From Ciceribacter lividus (lineage in GTDB: Bacteria; Pseudomonadota; Alphaproteobacteria; Rhizobiales; Rhizobiaceae): a stretch of DNA of 64,000 nt. Shown piece by piece: positions 19,009 through 27,780 of the stretch. The notes below the pieces were generated by a model, which did not search any database, was not told the DNA's origin, and saw nothing but the letters and a program-made list of their open reading frames with translations. Position 1 is the stretch's first letter; each line of letters opens with the position of its first letter. The stretch spans positions 62,001 to 126,000 of the forward strand of contig NZ_QPIX01000002.1 in assembly GCF_003337715.1 (NCBI RefSeq), written 5' to 3'. A program made the position numbers and the translations under genes.

Positions 19009-19442
19009 TGAGCGGAACCCCTGCTGAACTCCTGAAGGTGACGGTCGGTCCCTTCGTCTTCGTCGCCCGCTTCGAGCTGGAGAAGGCGCCGGAAACCTGC
19101 CGTATCTTCAAAAGCTTCCTGCCGTTCCGCAACCAGACGATCCATTCCCGCTGGAGCGGCGAGGCGGTCTGGGTGCCGCTCGGCAATTTCGCGTTCGGCG
19201 CCGGCTTCGAGAATCATACCAGCCACCCCTCGCGCGGCGACATCCTGCTCTATCCGGGCGGGTTCAGCGAAACCGAGCTGCTCTTCGCCTATGGCAGCTC
19301 GCAGTTTGCAAGCAAGATGGGCGTGCTCGCCGGCAATCACTTCCTGACCATTGTCGAAGGCCGCGAGCACCTGGAGGCCATGGGCCGCATGGTGCTCTGG
19401 CAGGGCGCTCAGGCCATCGTTTTCGAAGCGTTCTCGGCGTAA
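19008..19442 (+). CDS. DUF3830 family cyclophilin-like protein
   Basis: A 144-residue protein resembling DUF3830, a cyclophilin-like beta-barrel of unknown activity. Recognisable parts are VARFELEKAPETCRIFKSFLP, HSRWSGEAVWVPLG, the SRGDILLYPGG loop, and HFLTIVEGREHLEAMG. No prolyl-isomerase catalytic set can be confirmed. The ATG shares its A with the smpB stop codon (TGATG), so translation is probably coupled to smpB, though nothing else ties it to trans-translation. It is convergent with ada. Confidence 0.75.
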   Translation: MSGTPAELLKVTVGPFVFVARFELEKAPETCRIFKSFLPFRNQTIHSRWSGEAVWVPLGNFAFGAGFENHTSHPSRGDILLYPGGFSETELLFAYGSSQFASKMGVLAGNHFLTIVEGREHLEAMGRMVLWQGAQAIVFEAFSA

Positions 19443-19467
19443 CCGGTTTCGTTCCCGCGCGCCGCAG

Positions 19468-20547
19468 TCATTCCGCGGCTTCGGCCGTTCGCTGGCCGGC
19501 GGCCATCCGCCGCTCGTGTTCGAGCAGCCAGCGCTTTCGCCACAATCCGCCGCCGTAGCCGGTGAGCCCGCCGTCGGCGCCGATCACCCGGTGGCAGGGG
19601 ATGACGATCGCAATCTGGTTGGCGCCGTTGGCGCACGCCACCGCCCGGACGGAGCCGGGCCGGCCGATCGCCTTGGCCTGTTCGGTGTAGCTGCGGATGC
19701 CGCCTGTGGGAATGCGGCGCAGTTCGCTCCATACCATCCGCTCGAACGGCGTGCCGTGGCCGGCGATCCGCGTTTCGAAACCGTCGTCATGGCCGTCGAA
19801 ATAGCGGGTGAGCTCGCGCTCGATCTGGTCCGTCATCGGGGTGCGGCCCATGACGATGCCGCAGCCCGTTCTCTCCCTGATGCGCCGGATCTCGTTCGGC
19901 AGGGCAGGGCGGTCGGCGAATTCGAGGAGATGCAGCGCGTGCTCGTCGGCGATCGCCATCATCGGGCCGATCGGCGTTTCGATCCAGTCGGCCCTGAGCA
20001 GGCCCTTGCCGCGCAGGTGACGCGGCGCGCTGCCGATGAGCTGGGTGATCGCGGCGCGAAAACCGCTGCCCGATTCGAAGCCGGCGTCGAGCTGCGCCTC
20101 GATGACCGGAGCGCCCCCGGTGAGCGTCTCTGCGGCAAGTCCGACGCGACGCAGCCGCGCGATTTCGAGAAAGCTCATGCCGAACTGCCGCTTGAAGGCG
20201 CGCCGCACCGTGGAAAGATCAAGCCCCATCGCAAGAAGGTCGCTCTCCCGCCAGCGCCGTTCCGGCTCGCGCTCCAGCGCTTCGAGAAGTGCGGTGACGG
20301 TCGCGTCGTTGCCCTTGTAGCGCAGCATCGGCCGGCAGCGGAGACAGGGTCGGAAGCCCGCTTCGAGGCAGGCGGCGATGCTCTCCTGAAAGACGCAGTT
20401 CTCGCGCTTGGGCTTGCGGGCCGGGCAGGTCAGCCGGCAGAAGATCCGCGTCGTGGTGACGCAGACCCAGGCGAAGCCTTCATAGGCCGCATCGCGCTTT
20501 AAAAGCGCTTCGTAGAGGATGTCGTCGGTGGGTCGGTCGAACAGCAT
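19468..20547 (-). CDS. ada: Ada: methylphosphotriester/O6-methylguanine repair protein and transcription activator
   Basis: Two-function repair protein of 359 residues. The N-terminal domain has the four zinc Cys, in IFCRLTCPARKPKRENC and FRPCLRCRP; the first accepts methyl groups from DNA phosphotriesters and turns on the regulator. An AraC-type helix-turn-helix follows (about residues 95-180, LDAGFESGSGFRAAITQLIG). The C-terminal methyltransferase domain has the acceptor Cys in VIPCHRVIGADGGLTGYGGG. All key Cys are present. It probably activates its own promoter once methylated. No alkB or alkA is adjacent. Confidence 0.95.
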   Translation of the reverse strand: MLFDRPTDDILYEALLKRDAAYEGFAWVCVTTTRIFCRLTCPARKPKRENCVFQESIAACLEAGFRPCLRCRPMLRYKGNDATVTALLEALEREPERRWRESDLLAMGLDLSTVRRAFKRQFGMSFLEIARLRRVGLAAETLTGGAPVIEAQLDAGFESGSGFRAAITQLIGSAPRHLRGKGLLRADWIETPIGPMMAIADEHALHLLEFADRPALPNEIRRIRERTGCGIVMGRTPMTDQIERELTRYFDGHDDGFETRIAGHGTPFERMVWSELRRIPTGGIRSYTEQAKAIGRPGSVRAVACANGANQIAIVIPCHRVIGADGGLTGYGGGLWRKRWLLEHERRMAAGQRTAEAAE

Positions 20548-20577
20548 GCCTCTGTTCTAACCCGGAACCGCGGTACG

Positions 20578-20621
20578 CGCCGCCGGAAAAAGAGCACGGA
20601 TTTTCTCTTTTTCAGGCGGCG
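20578..20621 (-). terminator. Long hairpin between the globin-sensor gene and ada
   Basis: CGCCGCC and GGCGGCG enclose GAAAAAGAG and CTCTTTTTC, giving 16 paired bases with one G/A mismatch and a 10-base loop. It starts 11 nt past the stop of the globin-coupled sensor gene, so it probably ends that transcript. It also sits 31 nt upstream of the ada start and could act in the ada leader. Confidence 0.55.
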
Positions 20622-20631
20622 GGTAGGCGTG

Positions 20632-22146
20632 TCAGGCCGCGTAGGAGGGGCGGTACTGCGTCGAGGCCGGCGTGTGGACCTGCGAGCGCGAGACGTTGAA
20701 GCGCGACAGCAGGCTGTTCAGGTGTTCGGCGATCTGGTTGAGCTCATGCGTCGAGGCATTGGTTTCCTCGACCATCGCGGCGTTCTGCTGGGTCATCTGA
20801 TCCATGCTGTTGATCGCCTTGTTGATCTCGCTGATACCGGAGGACTGCTCCTGCGAGGAGGTGGCGATCGCCGTGATGTGCTCGTTGATCGAATGCACCT
20901 GGCCGCCGATCGTGCGCAACGCCTCGCCGGTGCGGTTGACGAGCGAGACGCCGTGCGCCACGTCCTGCGAGGAGCGATCGATCAGGAGCTTGATCTCGCG
21001 TGCCGCCGAAGCGGAGCGTTGGGCAAGCTCCCGGACTTCCTGCGCGACGACGGCAAAGCCGCGTCCGCTTTCGCCGGCACGGGCCGCTTCCACGCCCGCA
21101 TTGAGGGCAAGGAGGTTGGTCTGGAACGAAATCTCGTCGATGACGCCGATGATCTGGGTGATCCTGCGCGACGACTGCTCGATCTCGCCCATCGCGTTGA
21201 TCGCCTCGTCGACGATCTCGCCGGAACGCACGGCTTCCTGTGCCGAGGCGTGCACGACGGACATCGCCTCCTCGGTGCGCTGGGTGGCCTGCCGGGAAAC
21301 GGCCGTGATCTCGTCGAGGGCGGCGGCCGTCTCTTCGAGCGCTGCGGCTTGCTGCTCGGTGCGCTGCGCCATGTTGTCGGTTGCCGCCGAAAGCTCGTGC
21401 GTGCTCATCGACACGCGGGCCGTTTCGTCGACGATCGCCGCAAACGCGGTGCTGAGCGCGTCGAGCGCCTGGTTATAGTTGTCGCGCAGACGCTCGAAAC
21501 GCGGCGAGAGCGGCTGTTCGATGCTGGAGGTCAGGTCGCCCGTCCTCAGAGCGTCGAGCGCCTGGTCGATGGCGGCCATCGCCTCGTCCTGCTCCGCCTC
21601 CAGCTTCTGGCGTTCCTGCTCGGCCTTCTCGCGCTCTTCGGCGAGCGCCTGCAGGTAGACGGAAATCGAATAGTCCATGTCGAGCATCGCGGCCTTCAGG
21701 ACGGCGCTGATGCCGTCCGAAATGCGCCTGGCTTTCTTGGCCTGCAGCATGCCCTTCAATTCGTTCTTCACAACGGCGTCGAGAAGGCCTTCGAGCACCA
21801 GCGCATAGCCGCCTATGTACCATCGCGGCTCGAGCCCGAGCCGGGCGTGGGTGCGGCCGATGGCGGTCACGGCATTCACATACTGGTCGTCGAACCGGCC
21901 CGAGGTGATGAGCGACCAGTGATTGCGCTGCTTGTCCTTTGCGTGGGCGATGTGAGCGTCGCTCGAGAAGAAGCGCGCCGTTTCGGGGCTGGCCTTGGCT
22001 GCGGCGTAGAAGCCGTCGAGTGCCGGACCGATGGAGGCGCTGATGACCGGCTGCAGGGCGATCAGCGTTTCAACTTGCGCTTTGTCAATTTTTAGAAAAG
22101 AGAGGCGGTCGGTAAGGTCGGAACGGGTCCGGAAGGAACTGGTCAT
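20632..22146 (-). CDS. Globin-coupled methyl-accepting chemotaxis-type signal transducer
   Basis: A 504-residue cytoplasmic sensor with no membrane segment. Residues about 1-165 are a globin sensor domain like HemAT, with the proximal haem His probably in GRTHARLGLEPRWYIGGY. A coiled linker rich in Glu and Ala follows (about 180-230). Residues about 235-490 form an MCP signalling coiled coil, with the hairpin tip in EISFQTNLLALNAGVEAARAG, a very strongly conserved CheA/CheW contact. It should sense O2 or redox state and feed a Che pathway. The start at 22146 (MTSSFRTRSD) gives the best globin N-terminus; its ribosome site is weak. No che genes are adjacent. Confidence 0.9.
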   Translation of the reverse strand: MTSSFRTRSDLTDRLSFLKIDKAQVETLIALQPVISASIGPALDGFYAAAKASPETARFFSSDAHIAHAKDKQRNHWSLITSGRFDDQYVNAVTAIGRTHARLGLEPRWYIGGYALVLEGLLDAVVKNELKGMLQAKKARRISDGISAVLKAAMLDMDYSISVYLQALAEEREKAEQERQKLEAEQDEAMAAIDQALDALRTGDLTSSIEQPLSPRFERLRDNYNQALDALSTAFAAIVDETARVSMSTHELSAATDNMAQRTEQQAAALEETAAALDEITAVSRQATQRTEEAMSVVHASAQEAVRSGEIVDEAINAMGEIEQSSRRITQIIGVIDEISFQTNLLALNAGVEAARAGESGRGFAVVAQEVRELAQRSASAAREIKLLIDRSSQDVAHGVSLVNRTGEALRTIGGQVHSINEHITAIATSSQEQSSGISEINKAINSMDQMTQQNAAMVEETNASTHELNQIAEHLNSLLSRFNVSRSQVHTPASTQYRPSYAA

Positions 22147-22310
22147 TGCTCTACTGCTATCTGTTAATGCTGTGCGGTGGCGAGCCGCCAGGCGACTACC
22201 GGAAGCAATTCTTCCTCGTCGCATCCTTCTCTCAAATGCTTAAGAAACAAATAAATAGCGTGAATACTACCTTTCCGTGTCGGATTGTTGCCGGAAAAAG
22301 GTGCAGATGC

Positions 22311-22339
22311 AAAATCACCCGGCACGCTGCGGTGCCGGG
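22311..22339 (-). terminator. Terminator of the NYN-domain gene
   Basis: CCCGGCAC/GTGCCGGG perfect 8-bp stem. Read on the minus strand it is followed by TGATTTTGC, 29 nt past the NYN gene stop. Confidence 0.75.
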
Positions 22340-22367
22340 CGCGGACGCCTTATGGAACAGCGAAGCT

Positions 22368-22952
22368 CTATTCCTCGATGTCTTCTCCGGTCGCCGGCTC
22401 GACCGGCGCGCGGGCCATGCGCTCGCTCGGGTCGCGGCCGATCTCGGCCTTGAGGCTGACGAGATCGATGAAATGGTCGGACTGGCGGCGCAGGTCGTCG
22501 GCGATCATCGGCGGCTGTGTGGCCATCGTCGAAACCACCGAGACCTTGCGGCCCTTGCGCTGCAGCGCTTCCACGAGCGTGGTGAAGTCGCCGTCGCCGG
22601 AAAAGATCACCAGGTGATCGGCCGTTTCCGCCTGCTCCATCGCATCGATGGCAAGCTCGATGTCCATGTTGCCCTTGACCTTGCGGCGGCCCATCGAGTC
22701 GGTGAACTCCTTCGCCGGCTTGGTGACGACCTTGTATCCGTTGTAGTCGAGCCAGTCGATCAGCGGGCGGATGGAGGAGTATTCCTGATCCTCGATCAGA
22801 GCCGTATAATAGTAGGCGCGCAGCAGGTAAGCCCGCTTCTGGAAAGCCTTCAACAGCTTCCGGTAGTCGATGTCGAAACCGAGGCTCTTGGAGGCCGCGT
22901 AGAGATTCGCGCCGTCGATGAAGAGAGCGAGCTTTTCGCGTGGATCAAACAT
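22368..22952 (-). CDS. NYN-domain (LabA/DUF88-like) putative ribonuclease
   Basis: A 194-residue protein of the PIN-like NYN superfamily. The acidic metal-binding positions are recognisable: the Asp in ALFIDGANLYAASK, the Asp in KGNMDIELAIDAM and the two Asp in LVIFSGDGDFTTLVEAL. This set suggests a metal-dependent RNase; the close LabA and VPA0982 families fit the pattern. The start at 22952 (MFDPREK) is preferred over the TTG at 22958 because AAGGGA lies about 8 nt upstream. It is transcribed away from rpoZ, with about 300 bases of shared upstream region. Its target RNA is unknown. Confidence 0.85.
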   Translation of the reverse strand: MFDPREKLALFIDGANLYAASKSLGFDIDYRKLLKAFQKRAYLLRAYYYTALIEDQEYSSIRPLIDWLDYNGYKVVTKPAKEFTDSMGRRKVKGNMDIELAIDAMEQAETADHLVIFSGDGDFTTLVEALQRKGRKVSVVSTMATQPPMIADDLRRQSDHFIDLVSLKAEIGRDPSERMARAPVEPATGEDIEE

Positions 22953-23043
22953 GCGCAATATCCCTTTGGATTTAAACGAGCAAAGCGGAAAACCTATGCA
23001 AAGTCAGGACGTTGTCCTTCGGGTATGAGCAGTCCGGTAAAAT

Positions 23044-23058
23044 TATGAACTGTTCATA
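23044..23058. promoter_or_regulatory. Palindrome in the NYN/rpoZ divergent promoter region
   Basis: TATGAACTGTTCATA is a perfect 15-bp palindrome about 92 nt upstream of the NYN gene and 190 nt upstream of rpoZ. It does not match the direct-repeat GTTC-N7-GTTC LexA box of alphaproteobacteria. The rest of the 22953-23250 spacer shows no gene. Confidence 0.3.
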
Positions 23059-23250
23059 TAAGAATCATGTAGTGCACGACGGATCACATTCCAAGCACGT
23101 TTTGGTTGAGGTGTGAAAATTTCCCACGCTGATTGCACCGCCATCCGGAGCGCAATGTAGCGCTGCGATCAAGGAAAAACTTGAATTCGCCGGCCATTGA
23201 TTGTATCGGGCGTGTTAATCCCGAAAGATCATGACCGTAAAGGACAGGCT

Positions 23251-23646
23251 ATGGCCCGTGTCACCGTTGAAGATTGCATCGACAAAGTAGAGAACCGCTT
23301 CGAGCTCGTTCTGCTCGCCAGCCATCGCGCACGGCAGATCTCGCAGGGTTCGCAGATCACCGTCGATCGCGACAATGACAAGAATCCGGTCGTCGCCCTG
23401 CGCGAGATCGCTGACGAGACCCTCTCGCCGGGCGACCTCAAGGAGGACCTCATCCATTCGCTGCAGAAGCATGTCGAAGTCGACGAGCCGGAGCAGGATG
23501 CAGGCGCACTTCTTTCCACCGCTGCCGTCCGCAGCGAGGAAGAGGAAGACATGCCGGAGACCGTCACCTTCGACCAGATGTCGGAAGAAGACCTGCTCGC
23601 CGGCATCGAAGGTCTGGTTCCGCCGGAAAAGAGCGACGATTACTAA
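23251..23646 (+). CDS. rpoZ: RNA polymerase omega subunit
   Basis: Assists assembly of the beta-prime subunit into RNA polymerase and forms part of a ppGpp-binding site in many bacteria. The 131-residue product begins [20 protein letters not shown] and has the conserved ASHRARQIS and [19 protein letters not shown] segments. An acidic C-terminal extension of the alphaproteobacterial type ends EKSDDY. The start at 23251 has AAAGGA 6 nt upstream and matches the family N-terminus. A hairpin terminator lies between it and rel, 100 bp downstream. The rpoZ-rel pairing is shared with many bacteria and links omega to the stringent response. Confidence 0.97.
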   Translation: MARVTVEDCIDKVENRFELVLLASHRARQISQGSQITVDRDNDKNPVVALREIADETLSPGDLKEDLIHSLQKHVEVDEPEQDAGALLSTAAVRSEEEEDMPETVTFDQMSEEDLLAGIEGLVPPEKSDDY

Positions 23647-23696
23647 TCGTCAAGCAATGTCGGGCTAAGCTTGCGCCGACGACAATGTGCTCATGT

Positions 23697-23725
23697 GCGC
23701 CGACCCCACGGGTTGGCGCGCTTTT
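23697..23725 (+). terminator. Hairpin terminator or attenuator between rpoZ and rel
   Basis: GCGCCGACCC pairs with GGGTTGGCGC (one G-T pair) around CAC, followed by GCTTTT. It lies only 22 nt before the rel start, so it may either end rpoZ transcripts or tune read-through into rel. Confidence 0.7.
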
Positions 23726-23746
23726 CGTTTGTTGGAGTGGCTTTGG

Positions 23747-25966
23747 ATGATGCGGCAATACGAGCTCGTGGAGCGGGTTCAGAAATACAAGCCCGACGCC
23801 AATGAAGCGCTGCTGAACAAAGCCTACGTCTATGCGATGCAGAAGCACGGCAAGCAGACCCGTGCGAGCGGCGACCCCTATATTTCCCATCCCCTCGAAG
23901 TCGCCGCGATCCTTACCGAGATGCATCTCGACGAATCGACGATCGCCGTCGCGCTGCTGCACGACACCATCGAGGACACCACGGCGACCCGCGCCGAGAT
24001 CGATGAACTCTTCGGCGAAGACATCGGCCGCCTGGTCGAGGGACTGACCAAGCTCAAGAAGCTCGACCTCGTCACGAAGAAGGCCAAACAGGCGGAAAAT
24101 CTCCGCAAGCTGCTGCTGGCGATTTCCGACGACGTGCGCGTGCTGCTGGTCAAGCTCGCCGACCGCCTGCACAACATGCGCACCCTCGAGCACATGAAGC
24201 CCGAGAAGCGCGCCCGCATCTCCGAAGAGACGATGGAGATCTATGCGCCGCTCGCCGGCCGCATGGGCATGCAGGACATGCGCGAGGAGCTGGAGGACCT
24301 TTCCTTCCGCTACATCAATCCCGAAGCCTACGAGACGGTCACCGAGCGGCTTGCCGAGCTCTCCCGTCGCAACGAAGGCCTGATCAAGAAGATCGAGGAC
24401 GAGCTGCGCGATCTCCTGGTCGCAAACGGGCTGACCAACGCGGCAGTCAAGGGGCGGCAGAAGAAGCCTTACTCCGTCTTCCGCAAGATGCAGTCGAAGT
24501 CGCTCTCCTTCGAGCAGCTCTCCGACGTCTACGGCTTCCGCATCATCGTCGACGACATTCCGTCGTGCTATCGCGCGCTCGGCATCGTCCACACCCGCTG
24601 GCGTGTGGTTCCCGGCCGCTTCAAGGATTATATCTCGACGCCGAAGCAGAACGACTACCGCTCGATCCACACCACCATCGTCGGCCCGTCGCGCCAGCGC
24701 ATCGAACTGCAGATCCGCACCAAGCGGATGCATGAGATCGCCGAATACGGTATCGCCGCCCACGCGCTCTACAAGGACGGCGAGGGTGGCGGCGACGGCG
24801 AACTGCTGTCGCGCGAAAGCAATGCGTATTCGTGGCTCCGTCACACGATCGAGGCGCTGGCCGAAGGTGACAACCCGGAGGAATTCCTCGAGCACACCAA
24901 GCTCGAACTCTTCCAGGACCAGGTCTTCTGCTTCACGCCGAAGGGAAAGCTGATCGCGCTGCCGCGCGGCGCGACCCCGATCGACTTCGCCTATGCGGTC
25001 CATACCAACATCGGCGACACGACGGTCGGCGCCAAGATCAACGGCTCGATCATGCCGCTCGTCACCCGCCTCAACAACGGTGACGAGGTCGAGATCATCC
25101 GCTCCGGCGTGCAGGTTCCGCCGGCGGCCTGGGAGGAGATCGTCGTCACCGGCAAGGCCCGTTCGGCGATCCGCCGCGCGACCCGCATGGCGATCCGCAA
25201 GCAGTATTCCGGCCTCGGTCATCGCATTCTCGAACGCACCTTCGAACGTGCCGGCAAGATTTTCTCGCGCGATGCGCTGCGGCCGGTGCTGCATCGGCTC
25301 GGCCACAAGGATGTCGAGGATGCGATCGCCGCTGTCGGCCGTGGCGAGATGTCGTCGATCGACGTGCTGCGGGCGGTCTTCCCCGATTACCAGGACGAGC
25401 GCGTGACTGTGAAGCCGGCGAGCGACGAGGGCTGGTTCAACATGAGCGGCGCCGACAGCATGGTCTTCCGCTTGCCGAACAAGGGCAAGCTGGCGGAAGG
25501 CGCGGCCGAGGGGCCGGAACCGCTGCCGATCCGCGGGCTTTCGGGCAGCGCGCAGGTGCATTTTTCGCCGGCGGGCGCCGTTCCCGGCGACCGTATCGTT
25601 GGCATCATGGAAGACGGCAAGGGCATCACCATCTATCCGATCCAGGCCTCGGCGCTGCAGCGCTTCGACGAGGAGCCCGAACGCTGGATCGATGTCCGCT
25701 GGGATCTCGACGAGGCCAACAAGGCGCGCTTCGTCGCCCGCATCCTGATCAACGCGCTCAACGAGCCGGGCGCGCTCGCCAAGGTCGCGCAGACCATGGC
25801 CGGCCTCGACGTGAACATTCGCACCCTCACGATGACGAGCGTCGCCACCGATTTCACCGAAATGGCGATCGACGTCGAGGTCTGGGACTTGCGCCAGCTC
25901 AACCAGCTGATCGCCCAGTTGAAGGATCTCGAATGCATCTCGACCGTCAAGCGCGTCTACGACTGA
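23747..25966 (+). CDS. rel: Bifunctional (p)ppGpp synthetase/hydrolase
   Basis: Single Rel/SpoT homologue of 739 residues that makes and degrades the stringent-response alarmone. Domains in order: HD hydrolase (about 30-180) with SHPLEVAAIL and ALLHDTIEDT; synthetase (about 225-350) with YGFRIIVDD and GRFKDYISTPKQNDYRSIH; TGS (about 390-450, CFTPKGKLIALPRGATP); and C-terminal ACT (about 665-739). The RFKD tetrapeptide fits the RxKD signature of bifunctional enzymes rather than the acidic ExDD of RelA. An intact HD pair supports hydrolysis. The start at 23747 (MMRQYELVERV) follows GGAG by 9 nt. The hairpin just upstream may affect its expression. Confidence 0.96.
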   Translation: MMRQYELVERVQKYKPDANEALLNKAYVYAMQKHGKQTRASGDPYISHPLEVAAILTEMHLDESTIAVALLHDTIEDTTATRAEIDELFGEDIGRLVEGLTKLKKLDLVTKKAKQAENLRKLLLAISDDVRVLLVKLADRLHNMRTLEHMKPEKRARISEETMEIYAPLAGRMGMQDMREELEDLSFRYINPEAYETVTERLAELSRRNEGLIKKIEDELRDLLVANGLTNAAVKGRQKKPYSVFRKMQSKSLSFEQLSDVYGFRIIVDDIPSCYRALGIVHTRWRVVPGRFKDYISTPKQNDYRSIHTTIVGPSRQRIELQIRTKRMHEIAEYGIAAHALYKDGEGGGDGELLSRESNAYSWLRHTIEALAEGDNPEEFLEHTKLELFQDQVFCFTPKGKLIALPRGATPIDFAYAVHTNIGDTTVGAKINGSIMPLVTRLNNGDEVEIIRSGVQVPPAAWEEIVVTGKARSAIRRATRMAIRKQYSGLGHRILERTFERAGKIFSRDALRPVLHRLGHKDVEDAIAAVGRGEMSSIDVLRAVFPDYQDERVTVKPASDEGWFNMSGADSMVFRLPNKGKLAEGAAEGPEPLPIRGLSGSAQVHFSPAGAVPGDRIVGIMEDGKGITIYPIQASALQRFDEEPERWIDVRWDLDEANKARFVARILINALNEPGALAKVAQTMAGLDVNIRTLTMTSVATDFTEMAIDVEVWDLRQLNQLIAQLKDLECISTVKRVYD

Positions 25967-26047
25967 GCTGCATTTTGCTCGGTCGCCGACCCGCTGGACG
26001 CCGCCCGAAGGCTGTGGTCAACTGCGCGGGATGGGGAAGGGGAGACG

Positions 26048-26626
26048 ATGGTGATGAAGACGGCAATCGGTTCCGTGCTCGTGATGTTTGTGGCCGCGCT
26101 GCCGGCGCCGGTCTTTGCCGCCGACGGTGACGAGACGCTGCTCTATGGCCGGCAACTCCAGCGCGGAGAAATCGCTTCAACGTGCTTCGCCCGTCGCTAT
26201 GACAAGGCGCATCTGGGCAGCCATCCGCACCAGAACGTGACGGAGATGCGCATTCTCTCCTACCGGCCGGACTGGCCGCAGGCGGAGAGCATCATCAACC
26301 TCGAATTCCGGTTCCGCGGCGTTTCCGAAGCGTTCCAGCTCTCGGGCGGCTGCCGCCCGGTCGCCGGCAAGGCGAAAGTGCTCGACTGTGCCGTCGAATG
26401 CGATGGCGGCCTCTTCTCGATCCGGCGGGAGGCTTCCGGTTCCCTGATGGTCGACATTCCAGCCGGCCTTGCACTCTGCGATGGGGACGAGGCTCTGCCG
26501 GCGGGCGCGCGCTTCGGGTCCGACGACCGCCGTTTCCGGCTCGGCATGGCGGAGATCGCCACCTGTCGCGATCTGGTCTGGGACGACGAAATCCGACCGA
26601 AGCTGCTGCAGTCCGGCTCGCGCTGA
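26048..26626 (+). CDS. Hypothetical exported protein
   Basis: A 192-residue protein I do not recognise. It has a clear signal peptide (MKTAIGSVLVMFVAALPAPVFA, cut before ADGDE) and at least five Cys in the mature part (in STCFARRYD, GGCRPVAGK, LDCAVECDGG, ALCDGDE, ATCRDLVW), suggesting disulphides in the periplasm. Beta-rich segments such as NLEFRFRGVSEAFQL dominate. The start is 26048, or Met at 26054, which is better spaced from GGGGAG. It follows rel by 80 bp on the same strand. Confidence 0.7.
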   Translation: MVMKTAIGSVLVMFVAALPAPVFAADGDETLLYGRQLQRGEIASTCFARRYDKAHLGSHPHQNVTEMRILSYRPDWPQAESIINLEFRFRGVSEAFQLSGGCRPVAGKAKVLDCAVECDGGLFSIRREASGSLMVDIPAGLALCDGDEALPAGARFGSDDRRFRLGMAEIATCRDLVWDDEIRPKLLQSGSR

Positions 26627-26787
26627 GCGGAGGGGCGTTCTGCCTCGCAATTAAGCAGAACTGCTGCTCGATGTATGTCGTTATGCGATTCCTGCATGGC
26701 TGGGTACCGCTTCCATGCGTGGTGCTTTGTGCGCTGCACCATTATATTCGTGGTCAGTGGAAATGATGAAAGAAGAGAGGGAAGACA

Positions 26788-26940
26788 ATGTTTGCTCCCA
26801 TTCGTAAACTGGCCCGCGCCCTGCACGTCCCGACCATCGCCGAACGCGAAGCAGCCTATCTGAACGGCTCGCGCGACCTGGTCGACCTGGAATACCGCCA
26901 GCGGCAGATCGACCGCGGCCTGTTCCGCAACGGCCGCTGA
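26788..26940 (+). CDS. Small DUF3563-like protein (50 aa)
   Basis: A 50-residue open frame, [13 protein letters not shown] to GLFRNGR, preceded by GAGAGGGAAG about 7 nt from the ATG. The core [20 protein letters not shown] resembles the YL-x-x-A-x-D-x-x-D-L-E-x-R pattern of DUF3563/DUF1127-like small basic proteins common in Rhizobiales and Burkholderiales. Some DUF1127 relatives bind RNA or affect phosphate and RNA turnover; that role is not shown here. Codon use is typical of the neighbours, supporting a real gene. Confidence 0.75.
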   Translation: MFAPIRKLARALHVPTIAEREAAYLNGSRDLVDLEYRQRQIDRGLFRNGR

Positions 26941-27247
26941 TCGTCGGCATGCTCTGCGCGCCCGGAAAGGGCGCGCAAGCCAGGAAACGGTGACGATCCG
27001 GTGCTTGAAGCCTGTCCGCCCTTGTGTGACGACGGGCAGATACACTAAATGTGGCCCATGTCTCGTCGTCGCCGCAAAGCTCCGGATTTTCATGCGCCCC
27101 TGCCGGGTGCGTGTGCAGTGTCCGTCTCGCCGCTTTCCCTGCCGGCGGAGACGTCAGGCGGCCTGGACCTGCCGCTTCGGATACCGTCGTGCCTCTCGCG
27201 GCCCGGCAGGCCGGAGCCGCGATGATGTCCGCGGCGCAGGGGGCTTC
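26941..27247 (+). other. Spacer before acpS with one perfect hairpin
   Basis: 307 bases without a supported gene. GCGCGCCC/GGGCGCGC at 26956-26976 forms a perfect 8-bp stem right after the DUF3563-like gene. It lacks a T tract, so it may be an mRNA-end stabiliser or a weak terminator. Frames running into acpS from 26990 look like out-of-family extension. Confidence 0.45.
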
Positions 27248-27652
27248 ATGATCATCGGTATAGGAAGCGATCTCGCCGACATCCGGCGTGTCGAGCGCTC
27301 GATCGAACGCTTCGGCGACCGCTTCACCGGGCGCTGCTTCACGGATGCCGAGCGCGAACGCGCCGATGCTGGCAAGAACCGCGCGGCCTCCTACGCCAAG
27401 CGTTTCGCTGCCAAGGAGGCGCTGTCGAAGGCGCTCGGCACCGGCATGTCGCAAGGCGTCTTCTGGAAGGATATCGGCGTCGTCAATTCCGTGCACGGCA
27501 AGCCGTCGCTCGTGCTGACCGGTGCGACGGCGGAGCTCCTGCGCTCCATGACCCCCGCAGGTCACGAGGCGGTGGTCCATCTGACCATGACCGACGAATT
27601 TCCCTATGCCCAGGCCTTCGTGGTCATCGAGGCGCGGCCGGTTGATCCGTAA
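27248..27652 (+). CDS. acpS: Holo-[acyl-carrier-protein] synthase
   Basis: Transfers 4'-phosphopantetheine from CoA to Ser of acyl carrier protein. The 134-residue product has the N-terminal Mg2+-binding Asp in [13 protein letters not shown] and the second metal ligand Glu in [15 protein letters not shown], both diagnostic. The start at 27248 is the only one that places the conserved MIIGIGSD at the N-terminus. It leads the acpS-lepB-rnc-era block typical of Rhizobiales; lepB starts 128 bp downstream. Confidence 0.95.
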   Translation: MIIGIGSDLADIRRVERSIERFGDRFTGRCFTDAERERADAGKNRAASYAKRFAAKEALSKALGTGMSQGVFWKDIGVVNSVHGKPSLVLTGATAELLRSMTPAGHEAVVHLTMTDEFPYAQAFVVIEARPVDP

Positions 27653-27780
27653 TGGAACATCGGGGCCTGTTTCCCGCCGTGGCGCCGGCGGTGCGGCGGA
27701 ATTTCACGGGCTTTCCCGTTGCCGCGGCGGGCCGAACCGACTAGACAGGGCGTAATTTCGCGAAAAAGGAACCAAACGGC

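Noticed and set aside
23044..23058. LexA box before the NYN gene
   Set aside because: The alphaproteobacterial LexA site is a GTTC-N7-GTTC type direct repeat; this is a compact palindrome.
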